Assembly: GCA_963995525.1 (NCBI GenBank)
Contig: OZ023214.1
Coordinates: 10,468,331-10,532,330 of the forward strand
DNA: 64,000 nt
Reading direction: 5' to 3'
Origin: Escarpia spicata
Taxonomy: Eukaryota; Annelida; Polychaeta; Sabellida; Siboglinidae
Positions 14,301 to 22,648 of this stretch are shown piece by piece. A program made the translations under genes and the position numbers. Numbering within the stretch: position 1 is the stretch's first letter; each line of letters starts with the position of its first letter. A model generated the notes under the pieces. It saw nothing but the letters and a program-made list of their open reading frames with translations. It searched no databases and was not told the origin of the DNA.

Positions 14301-17300
14301 CCTCAGGCACTGATGTCCACTCGCCTCTTTCTATGCTTGTTCACTTCCTTGGATCATTGTAAGTGTATCTCACCTCAGGTGCTGATTTCCATTCGCCTCT
14401 TTCTATGCTTGTTCACTTCCTTGGATCTTTGTAAATGTATTTCCCCTCAGGTGCTGATGTCCACTCGCCTCTTTCTATGCTTGTTCACTTCCTTGGATCA
14501 TTGTAAGTGTGTCTCCCCTCAGGCACTGATGTCCACTTGCCTCTTTCTATGCTTGTTCACTTCCTTGGATCATTGTAAATGTATCTCCCCTCAGGTGCTG
14601 ATGTCCACTTGCCTCTTTCTATGCTTGTTCACTTCCTTGGATCATTGTAAGTGTATCTCCCCTCAGGTGCTGATATCCGCTCGCCTCTTTCTATGCTTGT
14701 TCACTTCCTTGGATCATTGTAAGTGTATCCCCCCTCAGGTGCTGATGTCCACTTGCCTCTTTCTATGCTTGTTCACTTCCTTGGATCATTGTAAGTGTAT
14801 CTCCCCTCAGGTGCTGATATCCGCTCGCCTCTTTCTATGCTTGTTCACTTCCTTGGATCATTGTAAGTGTATCTCCCCTCAGGTGCTGATGTCCGCTCGC
14901 CTCTTTCTATGCTTGTTCATTTCCATGGATCATTGTAAGTGTATCTCCCCTCAGGCACTGATGTCCACTCGCCTCTTTCTATGCTTGTTCACTTCCTTGG
15001 ATCATTGTAAATGTATTTCCCCTCAGGTGCTGATGTCCATTCGCCTCTTTCTATGCTTGTTCACTTCCTTGGATCATTGTAAGTGTATCTCCCCTCAGGT
15101 ACTGATGTCCACTTGCCTCTTTCTATGCTTGTTCACTTCCTTGGATCATTGTAAATGTATCTCCCCTCAGGTGCTGATGTCCACTTGCCTCTTTCTATGC
15201 TTGTTCACTTCCTTGGATCATTGTAAATGTATCTCCCCTCAGGTGCTGATGTCCACTCGCCTCTTTCTAGGCTTGTTCACTTCCTTGGATCATTGTAAAT
15301 GTATCTCTCCTCAGGTACTGATGTCCACTCGCCTCTTTCTAGGCTTGTTGACTTCCTTGGATCACTGTAAGTGTGTCTCCCCTCAGGCACTGATGTCCAC
15401 TTCCCTCTTTCTATGCTTCTTCACTTCCGTGGATCATTGTAAGTGTATCTCCCATCAGGCACTGATGTCCACTCCCCTCTTTCTATGCTTCTTCACTTCT
15501 GTGGATCATTGTAAGTGTATCTCCCCTCAGGCACTGATGTGCACTCTCCTCTTTCTAGGCTTGTTCACTTCCTTGGATCATTGTAAGTGTATCTCCCCTC
15601 AGGCGCTTCACTTCCTTGGATCATTTTCTTCTCATCTACCAGATGAAAACACAATGGTAGATATAATGTTGAGTTTTTTACTTTTTTCAGTGAGTTGTCA
15701 GTCAATCCCCAGGTGGCACTACTGGAGTTATGTTAAAACTATCTGCTGCATGCAATGCTGTAATTGACAACAGTAGAAATTAAATGGTCATGCATGTGTT
15801 TAACTTTAAAATACTGTAACAGGCCTTGACATTAAGGTTTTGAATCCACTGGCCCAGGTGGCCAGTAGATTTGAAAAGTTAGTGGCCTGCCTGTGAAAGT
15901 TACTGGCCCAGATTTTGTGTTACCGTAAAAAAATACGCTCATTTTGAGGTGCAAACATTATTAGTCTTTTTTTTAATAATTTTATCAACAAAGTTGTTAG
16001 AAGTTTAACAAGATTTAACAAGATTGCCATCCAGAAAATTACTCTGGATGGCAGTTGGACAAGGAAGCCTTTTGGCTTATCGAGAGTCCAATACTTTTTA
16101 TCTACATGTATCCCGCCTTTTTAAGGTGTGTGTCGATTTTATTTTTAAACATTCACGCTACTAGCACCAACACAATCAGGAGATAATCTGTTCCATTCAT
16201 TTACAGTCCTTTGTGAGAATGAGAACTTTCTTATATCTAATCTACACTGCTCCTTTACTAATGTAGCTTCATGTCCTCTGGTCCTTCTATCTTTCTTAAC
16301 TGAGAAAAAAATGTTTCTATCAATATTTTCATAACCATTCAATATTTTAAACACTTCTATGTGATCTCCTCTCAATCTCCTGGTCTCTAGTGTTGTTAAA
16401 CCACATTCTTTTAGGCGTATTTCGTAACTAAGATCCCTCAGATTTGGTATCATTTTAGTCGCTCTCCTCTGTACTCTTTCTAGCATATCTATGTCCTTCT
16501 TGCGATATGGCCTCCATGCTTGTATACAATATTCTAAATGAGGCCTCACTATTGTTTTGTACAGCGGTACTATTAATTCTTTTTTCTTATACGCTATATT
16601 TCGCCTAATTAATCCAAGGATTTGATTTCCCTTTGACGCTGCAATTCCGCACTGCTCTGAAACCTTCATATCAGCACTAATGGTTAACCCTAAGTCCTTT
16701 TCTTTTACAGTAGTACTTAGAACAGTACCCCCCATTTTATATTTTACCTCTTCATTCCCATGACCTGTGTGGAGGCATTTACATTTCCCAAAATTGAACA
16801 GCATTTGCCACTTTTCAGACCATTTGATCAACCTATCAAGATCATCTTGTAAATGCTGTCTGTCTCCATCACTTTTAATCCTTCTAAACACTTTTGTATC
16901 ATCCGCAAATTTCAACACCTTGCTTGTTATATCATCGTCCAAATCGTTGATATATATTAAGAATAATATAGGTCCTAGTACTGATCCCTGTGGTACCCCA
17001 CTCAATACCGATTTCCAGTTTGAAGCCTCCCCATCAACTACTACACGTTGTCTTCTGTCATTCAGCCATTTTTCTATCCAGTTTATTATACCATTTCCTA
17101 TGCCATGGGCCTTTAGCTTAAGGAGTAATCTTTGATGTGGTACTTTGTCGAAAGCTTTTTGAAAATCTAAATAGATGATATCTACTGGTGACCCCTCATC
17201 TACCCACCTAATGATGTCTTCCAAAAAACATAACATATTTGTTAAGCATGACCTCGCTTTTAAAAACCCATGTTGAGATGGGTTTATCAAGTTATGTTTA

Positions 17301-20300
17301 ACAAGAAAATCCACCATGTGATCTTTAATTAGTCTTTCTAATAATTTGCAAATCACTGATGTTAAACTCACTGGTCTATAGTTCTCTGACTTGTTTCTCG
17401 AACCTTTTTTAAATAACGGTATAATGTTTGCCTCTTTCCATTCTAAAGGAACCACTCCCTCTTCTAATGACAAATTGAAAACTGTTGCAAGCGGTGCGCT
17501 AATTTGTTCTACAATTTCCAATAGTAGTTTGGGCGGAATCCCGTCCACTCCAGGTGATTTATTATCCTTCATAGCCCTTATTTTCTTAGCTACCATTTCC
17601 GAGGTTACAACTAACTGTCCTAAATAGTCTGAATCTGCCCCCTTGAACTTAGCCTCTGGTACTGGCAGTGAACTAATATCTTCCCTGGTAAACACTGAAC
17701 TAAAATACTCATTCAGGTCTTCTGCCATTAAGAATCCCTCTGATATTGTATTTCCAGCACTATCTTCTAGAGGACCGACCTTATCCTGAACTTTCTGTTT
17801 GCTTCGAATATACGCATAAAAACTCTTACTGTCATGTTTTATATTACTAGCTAATTTTTTTTCATAGCTTCTCTTTGAATTTCTAATTTCAGCTGTAGCT
17901 TGATTAAGTGCTTCTTTATAAATGTTGTAGTCTTCATCATTTCCAGTACATCTATATGACTTCCACATCATTTGTTTATACTTAATTTTTCTAATGGCTT
18001 CTTTCGATAAGTGTTTCTTTTTAGACCGTTTCCCTTGTTTTTTGAAAGGTACAAATTTATCGACTATGCACTTAATTTCACTATTTCAGATATTCCAGCA
18101 TTCGGTTGCTGTCTTATTCTTCAGTGTGTTATTCCAGTCTATCTTTGCTAAATATTTCCTCATGTCCTTATACCTTCCTTTGTGGAAATTTCTCCTATAC
18201 TGCTTTTTACTATTCCTTTCTGATTTTACTTTGATGGTAAAATGTATCTGGTTGTGATCACTACTCCCCAGTGGCTCACATATCTTGACATTGTCAACTA
18301 ATTCTTTCTGTGAGGACAAAACTAAGTCTAACACATTCTCTCCCCTGGTTGGTTCTAGCACATGTTGAGAAAGGAAACTATCTTGTACTAAAACTAAAAA
18401 CTTGTGGTCCTCACTCCCCATACTCTGTAGAGATTTCCATTGTATATGCCCATGGTTAAAGTCCCCCATAATAATACAGTTCCGTTTGCTTACTTCCCTT
18501 ATAGCGTTTTGTATTTTTTCATTCTCTTCTATGCTTATGTTTGGACTTCGATAAACTAACCCAACTGTTAACGTTGAGTTTCCTGTAACTATGTTACACC
18601 AAACAGCTTCTTCGCAATCTGCTTCTCTTTCTAATTTTATTTCATAAGCCTGGATAGATTCTTTAATATATAAAATAACTCCACCTCCCTTTCTTCCTAT
18701 TCTATCTTTCCTAAACATTACATATCCTGTTAGTCCCAATTCGGCATCTGATATGTCAGTGGTGGCCCACGATTCGGTTATACCTATTATGTGAGGGTCA
18801 ATATCTTCTACCATAATGTTTAGTTCACTTCTTTTGTTTACTATGCTCCTTGCATTTAAACAAATGCATTTATATCCTGATTCAGAACAGTTTTCCAGGC
18901 TGTTCTTTGCCGATTTATTTCTGCTGTCTTTATCTATGCCTCCAGTTTCAGGCTTCTCTGTGAATCCCCCCTGCGAATCTAGTTTAAATAGATGCAGCCT
19001 GTCCCACTGTCAACAGATTGCAGCAAGTTCTCTGAGAAAACTGCTGCCCCCTTTCCACTTAGATGTAGGCCATCTCTCATGTACATATCTTCCCTCCCAA
19101 CAAAGTATCCCCATAAATCTACGAATCCCACCCCCTCTTCTTTACACATCTGCTCAACTAATGCGTTGATCGCCATCCTCTTACAGTTTCTATATGTCGG
19201 CCCCCTTCCTCCCATTACTGGCAAAATTCCTGAGAGGATAATCTGTTCTACTCTTGTCTTCTTTAACTTCTTCACTAACTGTCTGTACTTCTGAACTATC
19301 CCAGTTGTTCCCTCCCTCTCTGCGTTATTTGTCCCTACATGTACTAGTATAGACCCTCCCTTGCCATGCCCCAGTACCTTCTCTACCCTTTCAGTTACAT
19401 GTTCTATCCTAGCCCCCGGTAGACAAACAACGACGTCCTCCCCCTCGCTTAGAGTCTTATCTGTCTTTCTCATAATCGAATCGCCCATAAACACCCTCTC
19501 TTTCCTCATTGCCCCCTCAATCACTGCCTCAGTGTAGCTCTTTCTACGGTTTGCATCTGTCTGGTTGTAATCTTGTTCCCCTGTCTTCTGCTCTCCCGTC
19601 ACAATCTCGTCCGTTCCATTCTTTCCTGACGCTGTTTCTCTTGTCACCTTTCTTCCTGTCATCGTCCCTCCCGACTTCTCTTCTGTCACATGTACTCTCA
19701 CTTCCTTTCTTCCCGTTATCTTTCCTCCCATTGCATTTCCTTCTCTCCTCTCCCGTCTCTTTTTCCCTCCTACCTCTTTCTCTACGGTCACTTTCTCTCC
19801 TGCCACCTTCACACCTGTCACATTTCCTGCCGTCGATCCTCCACTTTCTTCCCCTCCGATCACCTTCCCTCCTCTCAGTCTCCTTTCCTCGGTTACTATA
19901 CACATTGATTGTTCAAAGTGAGATGTCCAATGCTAACAATATTGTAATCTTGTTCAAGTGTGTACTCAGATGCATATACATTATTTGCTAAGTTTAAATA
20001 AAGTGTGGCCAGTGTGACGACAGCTAGTCAGTCCGAGTCGGTAGTTGAGTTGACGCTGCTTTCATTTAAATCAAGGCATTAGACTATTTCACAGTTCATT
20101 CGCTAGATGGCACCATCCTAAATAGGTGGCCTTCACCTTGCCCTTGCTGACGCAGCATTACATTTGGTTTCTGTCACTTTAGCCACTAGTTACATTTGGA
20201 TTTAAGCTGTATTCCTTTCTATATAGAAAAGAAAAAGCGTGCGTAATTCTAAAGTCGAGGCAGCTTCCAACCACTGTACTAAGTGTGTCCAAGGGACGCG

Positions 20301-22648
20301 GCAGGACTTGTGGCGTCTCATCATAAAAACCTGTGCTGCCGGTGGTTAGAAAATCTATTCGATGGCTTTGCACGCCGTCGTCCGCATGATAAGTGTTGGA
20401 GTTTGGACTAATTATTGATCAGAATTAGTATCTACGTTATGTTTACAATGTCCTATAACTGAGTCGCGTCTAAGAATTCTGGCAAACTGCATCTGATAAC
20501 CGATGCGGTCGTGTCGTGACCGCCGCATCATCTCGGCAGCATTCGAGAACCGGAAACCAGTGGCCCGTTGGGCCAGTAAAATATAAGAACTGGTGGCCAG
20601 AACTGGCCCGACAGCTTCAAAAAAGGCGCCGGGCCATCGGGCCAGTATTAATGTTGAGGCCTGTGTAATGGTGACAGTATTAAATTGGTTCCTTTACTTT
20701 ATTGATCTTGTAGTTATAAGAAATGTATGAGAGCATTAGCTATGGTATACATAACGTACTTCTTATTTCCGCGAACAGCTACAGTGTAGACTCACATGGG
20801 AGTATTAGTACAAACTGTACACAACTAAATTGTTATCCAAGATAGTTGTACAAGCTTTATGCCATTGTTTTGAGAGGTGAATCTGTTTGACCCATTGACC
20901 TTTGTGTGACAGGCGAGAGAGCCGGAGCCTTCACTGTCATCTGTGACTCGGCGGAAGAGAAGGAGCGTGTCATGTCTCAGATCAAGATCATCGTACGCCC
21001 GATGTACTCAAACCCTCCCATCAACGGGGCGAGGGTCGTGCAGATAATACTGGGTGACCCCAGCCTTCGAAGCAAGTGGTATGTGTTCACATATTCTCTG
21101 TGTTCTTCAAGTTTTAAGGACTGTGTCATGTTACATATATGGTATGGCCTACATGCATTTAAACCATATCGTAAGAAGAACATAGGAACTCGACAATGAA
21201 TACAGAGAACGGAAAAGAATAACTAAAATGGTTCCAGAACTGAGAAACCAGAGTTGTGAAAAAACATAAAAGAAGATTGTGGTTTAACTACCCTACAGAC
21301 AAGGTAGATTAAGAGGAGTTCAGATAAAAAGATATGGAATGGTTATGAAAACATTGAAAGAAATATTTTTTCTCATTTAGGTAGAGTAACTAGAGGACAC
21401 AAAGTAACATGTAGGAACAATGTAGACTAGATATAAGAAAGTATTCTCTATTAAATTATAGATTAATGGAACAGATTATCTTCTGGTTGTGTAAGTGCTT
21501 GCACAATGAATATCTTTACACAAAATCAACAGACACCTTGCATGGGTGGATTACACATAGATATAACAGCTGGACTCTGGATAAGTCAAAGGTTACCATG
21601 TCCACCTGCCATCATGGGTTTCAGCTCTGGACCTTGATATTGTTAATTTTGCTGGTTCCAGGTTGGTGGATGTGAAAGGAATGGCAGACCGGATCATATC
21701 AATGCGCACAAAGCTGACAGAGAACTTAAAGAAGGAAGGATCGACAAAGAACTGGGCACACATCACCGATCAGATCGGCATGTTCTGCTTCACCGGACTC
21801 AACAAAGATCAGGTACAAGTTTTTTCTAACAAATGCAGATACTTTGGAAGGCTAACAGTAGATTTTTGCATATTTTTACCCAAAAAATTGTATTTTAATA
21901 AATTAATGTTTTCAGTATCCAAAGACATTGGTTTCTTTGCCAGATTGAACTTCTTAATATTGTTATTTAATTATTTGTAACAGATCTGTCAAAGAATTGC
22001 ATACCAAAAGTTGTGAAGCATTTGATAATGACTATTCTTAGCATCTTGATAACATATTTTAATTTAAACAAATATAATTGTTAAAAGAAATTGTTTTATT
22101 AAAGAACAGTTGCATGATCAAGATGTTAGAACATATGTAGTTTTATTGTGTAATATGATAAAAAAAATATTAAAAAAAATCACAATTATAGTATTTTAAC
22201 ACAGAATCCCTAATTATCATTGCACTGGCAAGACATGGTGTGTCAGATGACTGCAATCAAACTTGTCTGCAATAAGTAAAAAAAGATAATTATCTGAACT
22301 ATTTAAAATATACGTAGTCTAACTACAGGTAGTTATTGATTGCCTTCTCAGCTGTTGCTCTTCTGTTGCCTGTATGTTTGTTCTAACCTAACCATAACCC
22401 ACGACTAACATATAGATACAGTTTTCCAAAACAAAATCAGTAGTGTACAAATAAATATTTGTTAGATAATTGGACCTAGATTGTAACATTTGTGTAAAAT
22501 CCAAATTCTTCTTGCGTTTATGCAGGTCGAGAAAATGACTAAAGACTTCTCGATCTACCTAACCAAGGACGGTCGCATCTCTGTCGCTGGAGTCACTTCC
22601 AAGAACGTTGAATATCTTGCACACGCCATGCATGCTGTGACGAAATAA
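2198..22648 (+). CDS. GOT2: Mitochondrial aspartate aminotransferase, whole gene model (11 exons, 435 aa)
   Basis: Pyridoxal-phosphate enzyme that interconverts aspartate + 2-oxoglutarate and oxaloacetate + glutamate in the mitochondrial matrix (malate-aspartate shuttle, amino-acid metabolism). Eleven exons total 1308 nt including TAA, and every junction is GT-AG and phase-consistent. The product of 435 residues is close to the roughly 430 of vertebrate GOT2. Residues 1-35 are Arg/Lys-rich with no acidic residue, as expected of a transit peptide, and the mature part begins near [12 protein letters not shown]. Family residues are present: W167 in PSWGNH, N220 in HNPTG, D248 and Y251 in FFDMAYQGF, the Schiff-base K284 in [11 protein letters not shown]292 in GER and R412 in DGR. 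ATG 2198 is the first in frame and has A at -3. WGNH rather than the cytosolic WENH, plus the presequence, favour the mitochondrial paralogue over GOT1. No frameshift or premature stop is seen. Confidence 0.96.
2919..3932. mobile_element. Non-autonomous pogo/Tigger-like DNA element (about 1 kb)
   Basis: Perfect terminal inverted repeats of about 25 bp begin CAGTCGCGCCTCGTTATAAC at 2919 and end at 3932 in reverse complement. They are flanked by the dinucleotide TA on both sides (2917-2918, 3933-3934), the duplication typical of Tc1/mariner-pogo elements. The CTCGTTATAACG core is characteristic of pogo/Tigger-type termini. A TTGGGGTCCA word recurs near both ends in direct orientation. No transposase reading frame is present, so the copy is non-autonomous. 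Confidence 0.85.
5163..5215 (+). repeat. tRNA-like SINE head, left arm of palindrome (B box lost)
   Basis: Contains ctagctcatttggtaaaggc, a pol III A-box-like sequence (TAGCTCATTTGG). Downstream the segment carrying the B box in the right arm is missing here. Confidence 0.5.
5641..5735 (-). repeat. tRNA-like SINE head, right arm of palindrome (A and B boxes)
   Basis: On the minus strand it reads TAGCTCATTTGG (A box) and about 50 bases later GGTTCGATCCC (B box), the internal pol III promoter of tRNA genes. The acceptor stem does not pair and the T stem has mismatches, so this is a tRNA-derived SINE or decayed tRNA and not a functional tRNA. Confidence 0.6.
6345..6447 (-). pseudogene. LINE reverse-transcriptase C-terminus remnant
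   Basis: The minus strand reads [17 protein letters not shown] followed by VALKTHLF. This resembles the LP..R...S...FK..LKTHLF signature at the C-terminus of many non-LTR retrotransposon ORF2 proteins. Only this tail is visible. Confidence 0.6.
7076..7232 (+). CDS. GOT2: GOT2 exon 2
   Basis: 157 nt, acceptor ttcag, donor gag|gtgggt, phase 2 in and phase 0 out. Encodes the N-terminal arm including [16 protein letters not shown] and [13 protein letters not shown]. Confidence 0.96.
7233..8444 (+). other. GOT2 intron 2
   Basis: 1.2 kb of AT-rich sequence with no coding similarity or repeat recognised. A CTCF-core-like word on the minus strand at 8172-8183 is listed in the findings. Confidence 0.6.
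8445..8573 (+). CDS. GOT2: GOT2 exon 3
   Basis: 129 nt, phase 0 to 0, acceptor ttccag, donor agg|gtcagt. Encodes [20 protein letters not shown] through DVIKAGR, aligning residue for residue (43) with the vertebrate exon. Confidence 0.96.
8936..8995 (+). CDS. GOT2: GOT2 exon 4
   Basis: 60 nt, phase 0 to 0, acceptor tttgtag, donor ttg|gtatgt. Encodes [24 protein letters not shown] is the cofactor phosphate-binding segment. Confidence 0.95.
8996..10801 (+). other. GOT2 intron 4
   Basis: 1.8 kb containing the 20-bp tandem array. The remainder (9.5-10.8 kb) shows no gene or recognisable element. Confidence 0.7.
9081..9500 (+). repeat. 20-bp tandem repeat, 21 copies
   Basis: Unit acaaccatgtcatctattat repeats in exact 20-base register about 21 times, with a few substitutions (ctattat/ctactat, one cgtc, one catata). 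The unit has no stop codon in any plus-strand frame. Since 20 is not a multiple of three, all three frames stay open across the array; these frames are an artefact of the repeat. Confidence 0.98.
10802..10875 (+). CDS. GOT2: GOT2 exon 5
   Basis: 74 nt, phase 0 to 2, acceptor gaaaacag, donor ttcaa|gtaaga. Encodes [20 protein letters not shown] then TPIF; W167 stacks on the pyridine ring of PLP in this family. The acceptor has a poor pyrimidine tract, but exon length and both phases match the family exactly. Confidence 0.93.
10876..11456 (+). other. GOT2 intron 5
   Basis: No feature recognised in this 0.6-kb intron. Confidence 0.6.
11457..11544 (+). CDS. GOT2: GOT2 exon 6
   Basis: 88 nt, phase 2 to 0, acceptor ttgtag, donor tcg|gtgcgc. 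Encodes [20 protein letters not shown] followed by FKGAMEDIS. Confidence 0.95.
11962..12030 (+). CDS. GOT2: GOT2 exon 7
   Basis: 69 nt, phase 0 to 0, acceptor tttgcag, donor agg|gtgagg. Encodes [20 protein letters not shown] then DPR, with the PLP-contacting Asn of HNPTG. Confidence 0.96.
12031..12813 (+). other. GOT2 intron 7
   Basis: 0.8 kb with a short G run near 12300 and no recognised element. Confidence 0.6.
12814..13000 (+). CDS. GOT2: GOT2 exon 8 (catalytic lysine)
   Basis: 187 nt, phase 0 to 1, acceptor ccttacag, donor tacg|gtaaat. Encodes [20 protein letters not shown] through the FFDMAYQGF loop and SFAKNMGLY, which carries the Schiff-base lysine K284. Confidence 0.96.
13056..15626 (+). 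repeat. 72-bp tandem repeat, about 35 copies
   Basis: The unit starts near ggatcattgtaagtgtatct, continues cccctcaggtgctgatgtcc and ends with gcttgttcacttcctt. Because 72 is divisible by three and one frame lacks stops, an 880-codon open frame runs through the array. Variation between copies frequently changes residues (Arg/Cys/His, Met/Ile) and I see no sign of protein-level constraint. Every unit includes a GTAAGT/GTAAAT donor-like word and, 20 bases from GT to AG, a CCCCTCAG acceptor-like word. Confidence 0.97.
16021..16060 (-). repeat. 3'-terminal stem-loop of the LINE
   Basis: gccatccagaaaattactct followed by ggatggc forms an inverted repeat of about 10 bp around a short loop, just upstream (on the minus strand) of the tail TCTTGTTAAA repeats. 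Such hairpins are used by related LINE reverse transcriptases to recognise their RNA. Confidence 0.55.
16145..18088 (-). CDS. LINE ORF2, reverse transcriptase part
   Basis: From the in-frame TGA at 18086-18088 the same frame continues open to the stop at 16145-16147. Counting from the first Met (17971), 608 residues include the fingers region, LDFQKAFD (268-275), [10 protein letters not shown] (325-334) and the catalytic FADD (355-358), then a thumb and C-terminal region ending in [12 protein letters not shown]. It copies the element RNA at the nicked target (target-primed reverse transcription). No RNase H or C-terminal zinc knuckle is evident. Translation as a separate protein is unlikely; it was probably fused to the endonuclease before the TGA arose. 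Confidence 0.93.
18086..19011 (-). CDS. LINE ORF2, APE-type endonuclease part
   Basis: The frame is open from about 19011, overlapping the ORF1 stop region, with the first Met only at 18814. It includes [16 protein letters not shown], the catalytic Glu of [17 protein letters not shown] and SSDHNQIHF, the usual APE endonuclease blocks that nick target DNA. It ends at TGA 18086-18088 (after ATECWNI), but the reading frame is identical to that of the downstream reverse transcriptase, so one point mutation (for example from CGA, AGA or GGA) separates them. Upstream of 18814 initiation must use a non-AUG codon or reinitiation. Confidence 0.88.
18979..19905 (-). CDS. LINE ORF1 with SGNH/GDSL-like esterase domain
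   Basis: 308 residues. Residues 1-120 are Lys/Arg/Gly/Glu-rich with repeated TGEK/GRK-like words, probably RNA-binding. Residues 137-285 form an SGNH hydrolase-like domain: [11 protein letters not shown] (Ser143 nucleophile), HVGTNN (190-194 region) and DGLHLS with the Asp278-His281 pair. ORF1 proteins of CR1-group LINEs carry such esterase domains. The stop TAG at 18979-18981 overlaps the open ORF2 frame by about 30 nt. Confidence 0.88.
   Translation of the reverse strand: MCIVTEERRLRGGKVIGGEESGGSTAGNVTGVKVAGEKVTVEKEVGGKKRRERREGNAMGGKITGRKEVRVHVTEEKSGGTMTGRKVTRETASGKNGTDEIVTGEQKTGEQDYNQTDANRRKSYTEAVIEGAMRKERVFMGDSIMRKTDKTLSEGEDVVVCLPGARIEHVTERVEKVLGHGKGGSILVHVGTNNAEREGTTGIVQKYRQLVKKLKKTRVEQIILSGILPVMGGRGPTYRNCKRMAINALVEQMCKEEGVGFVDLWGYFVGREDMYMRDGLHLSGKGAAVFSENLLQSVDSGTGCIYLN
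20913..21078 (+). CDS. GOT2: GOT2 exon 9
   Basis: 166 nt, phase 1 to 2, acceptor gtgacag, donor aagtg|gtatgt. Encodes [20 protein letters not shown] through [21 protein letters not shown]292 of GER is a conserved family residue. Confidence 0.96.
21130..21480 (+). pseudogene. Decayed CR1-like ORF2 fragment in GOT2 intron 9
   Basis: With several stops and indels, the plus strand reads [33 protein letters not shown] and [13 protein letters not shown]. These match [33 protein letters not shown] and [13 protein letters not shown] of the nested LINE at 16-20 kb. It is an older relative in the opposite orientation. Confidence 0.8.
21662..21812 (+). CDS. GOT2: GOT2 exon 10
   Basis: 151 nt, phase 2 to 0, acceptor gttccag, donor cag|gtacaa. 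Encodes [18 protein letters not shown] through [17 protein letters not shown]. Confidence 0.96.
21813..22525 (+). other. GOT2 intron 10
   Basis: 0.7 kb, strongly AT-rich; nothing recognised. Confidence 0.6.
22526..22648 (+). CDS. GOT2: GOT2 exon 11 (C-terminus)
   Basis: 123 nt including TAA at 22646-22648, acceptor tatgcag. Encodes [20 protein letters not shown] followed by [21 protein letters not shown]412 of DGR binds the substrate alpha-carboxylate. Confidence 0.97.
   Translation, partial: VEKMTKDFSIYLTKDGRISVAGVTSKNVEYLAHAMHAVTK

Larger units (their letters stand above)
16000..20030 (-). mobile_element. Nearly full-length CR1-like non-LTR retrotransposon (LINE)
   Basis: Minus-strand order: ORF1 with a basic N-terminus and SGNH/esterase domain, then ORF2 with an APE-type endonuclease followed by reverse transcriptase. 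An esterase-like ORF1 plus APE-RT ORF2 is the architecture known for CR1-group elements. A 3' stem-loop (TGCCATCCAGA / TCTGGATGGCA) and two TCTTGTTAAA-like repeats follow ORF2. Boundaries are approximate. The only coding lesion I can see is one in-frame TGA, so the insertion looks young. It lies antisense to GOT2. Confidence 0.85.
15820..20663. mobile_element. TIR DNA element, interrupted by a nested LINE
   Basis: The termini read CAGGCCTTGACATTAA (15820) and, on the minus strand from 20663, CAGGCCTCAACATTAA: 16 bp with two mismatches. Both ends continue with ACTGGCCC/GGGCCAGT-type subterminal repeats. The 5-base direct repeat TGTAA flanks it (15815-15819 and 20664-20668), the expected target-site duplication. 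Outside the nested LINE only about 0.8 kb remains and no transposase is visible, so it is a non-autonomous or deleted copy. I do not assign a superfamily. Confidence 0.8.
13001..20912 (+). other. GOT2 intron 8 (7.9 kb)
   Basis: The largest GOT2 intron. It consists of the 72-bp array, a TIR element with a nested CR1-like LINE, and short unique flanks (15627-15814, 20669-20912) without recognised features. Confidence 0.85.

Noticed and set aside
13125..15767. 880-codon open frame of a 24-residue repeat
   Set aside because: Produced by a 72-bp stop-free tandem unit inside GOT2 intron 8. Copies differ mostly by residue-changing substitutions, and splice-like signals and flanking exons argue it is intronic.
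16767..19991. Plus-strand open frames of 78-160 codons
   Set aside because: Antisense shadows of the LINE ORFs on the minus strand.
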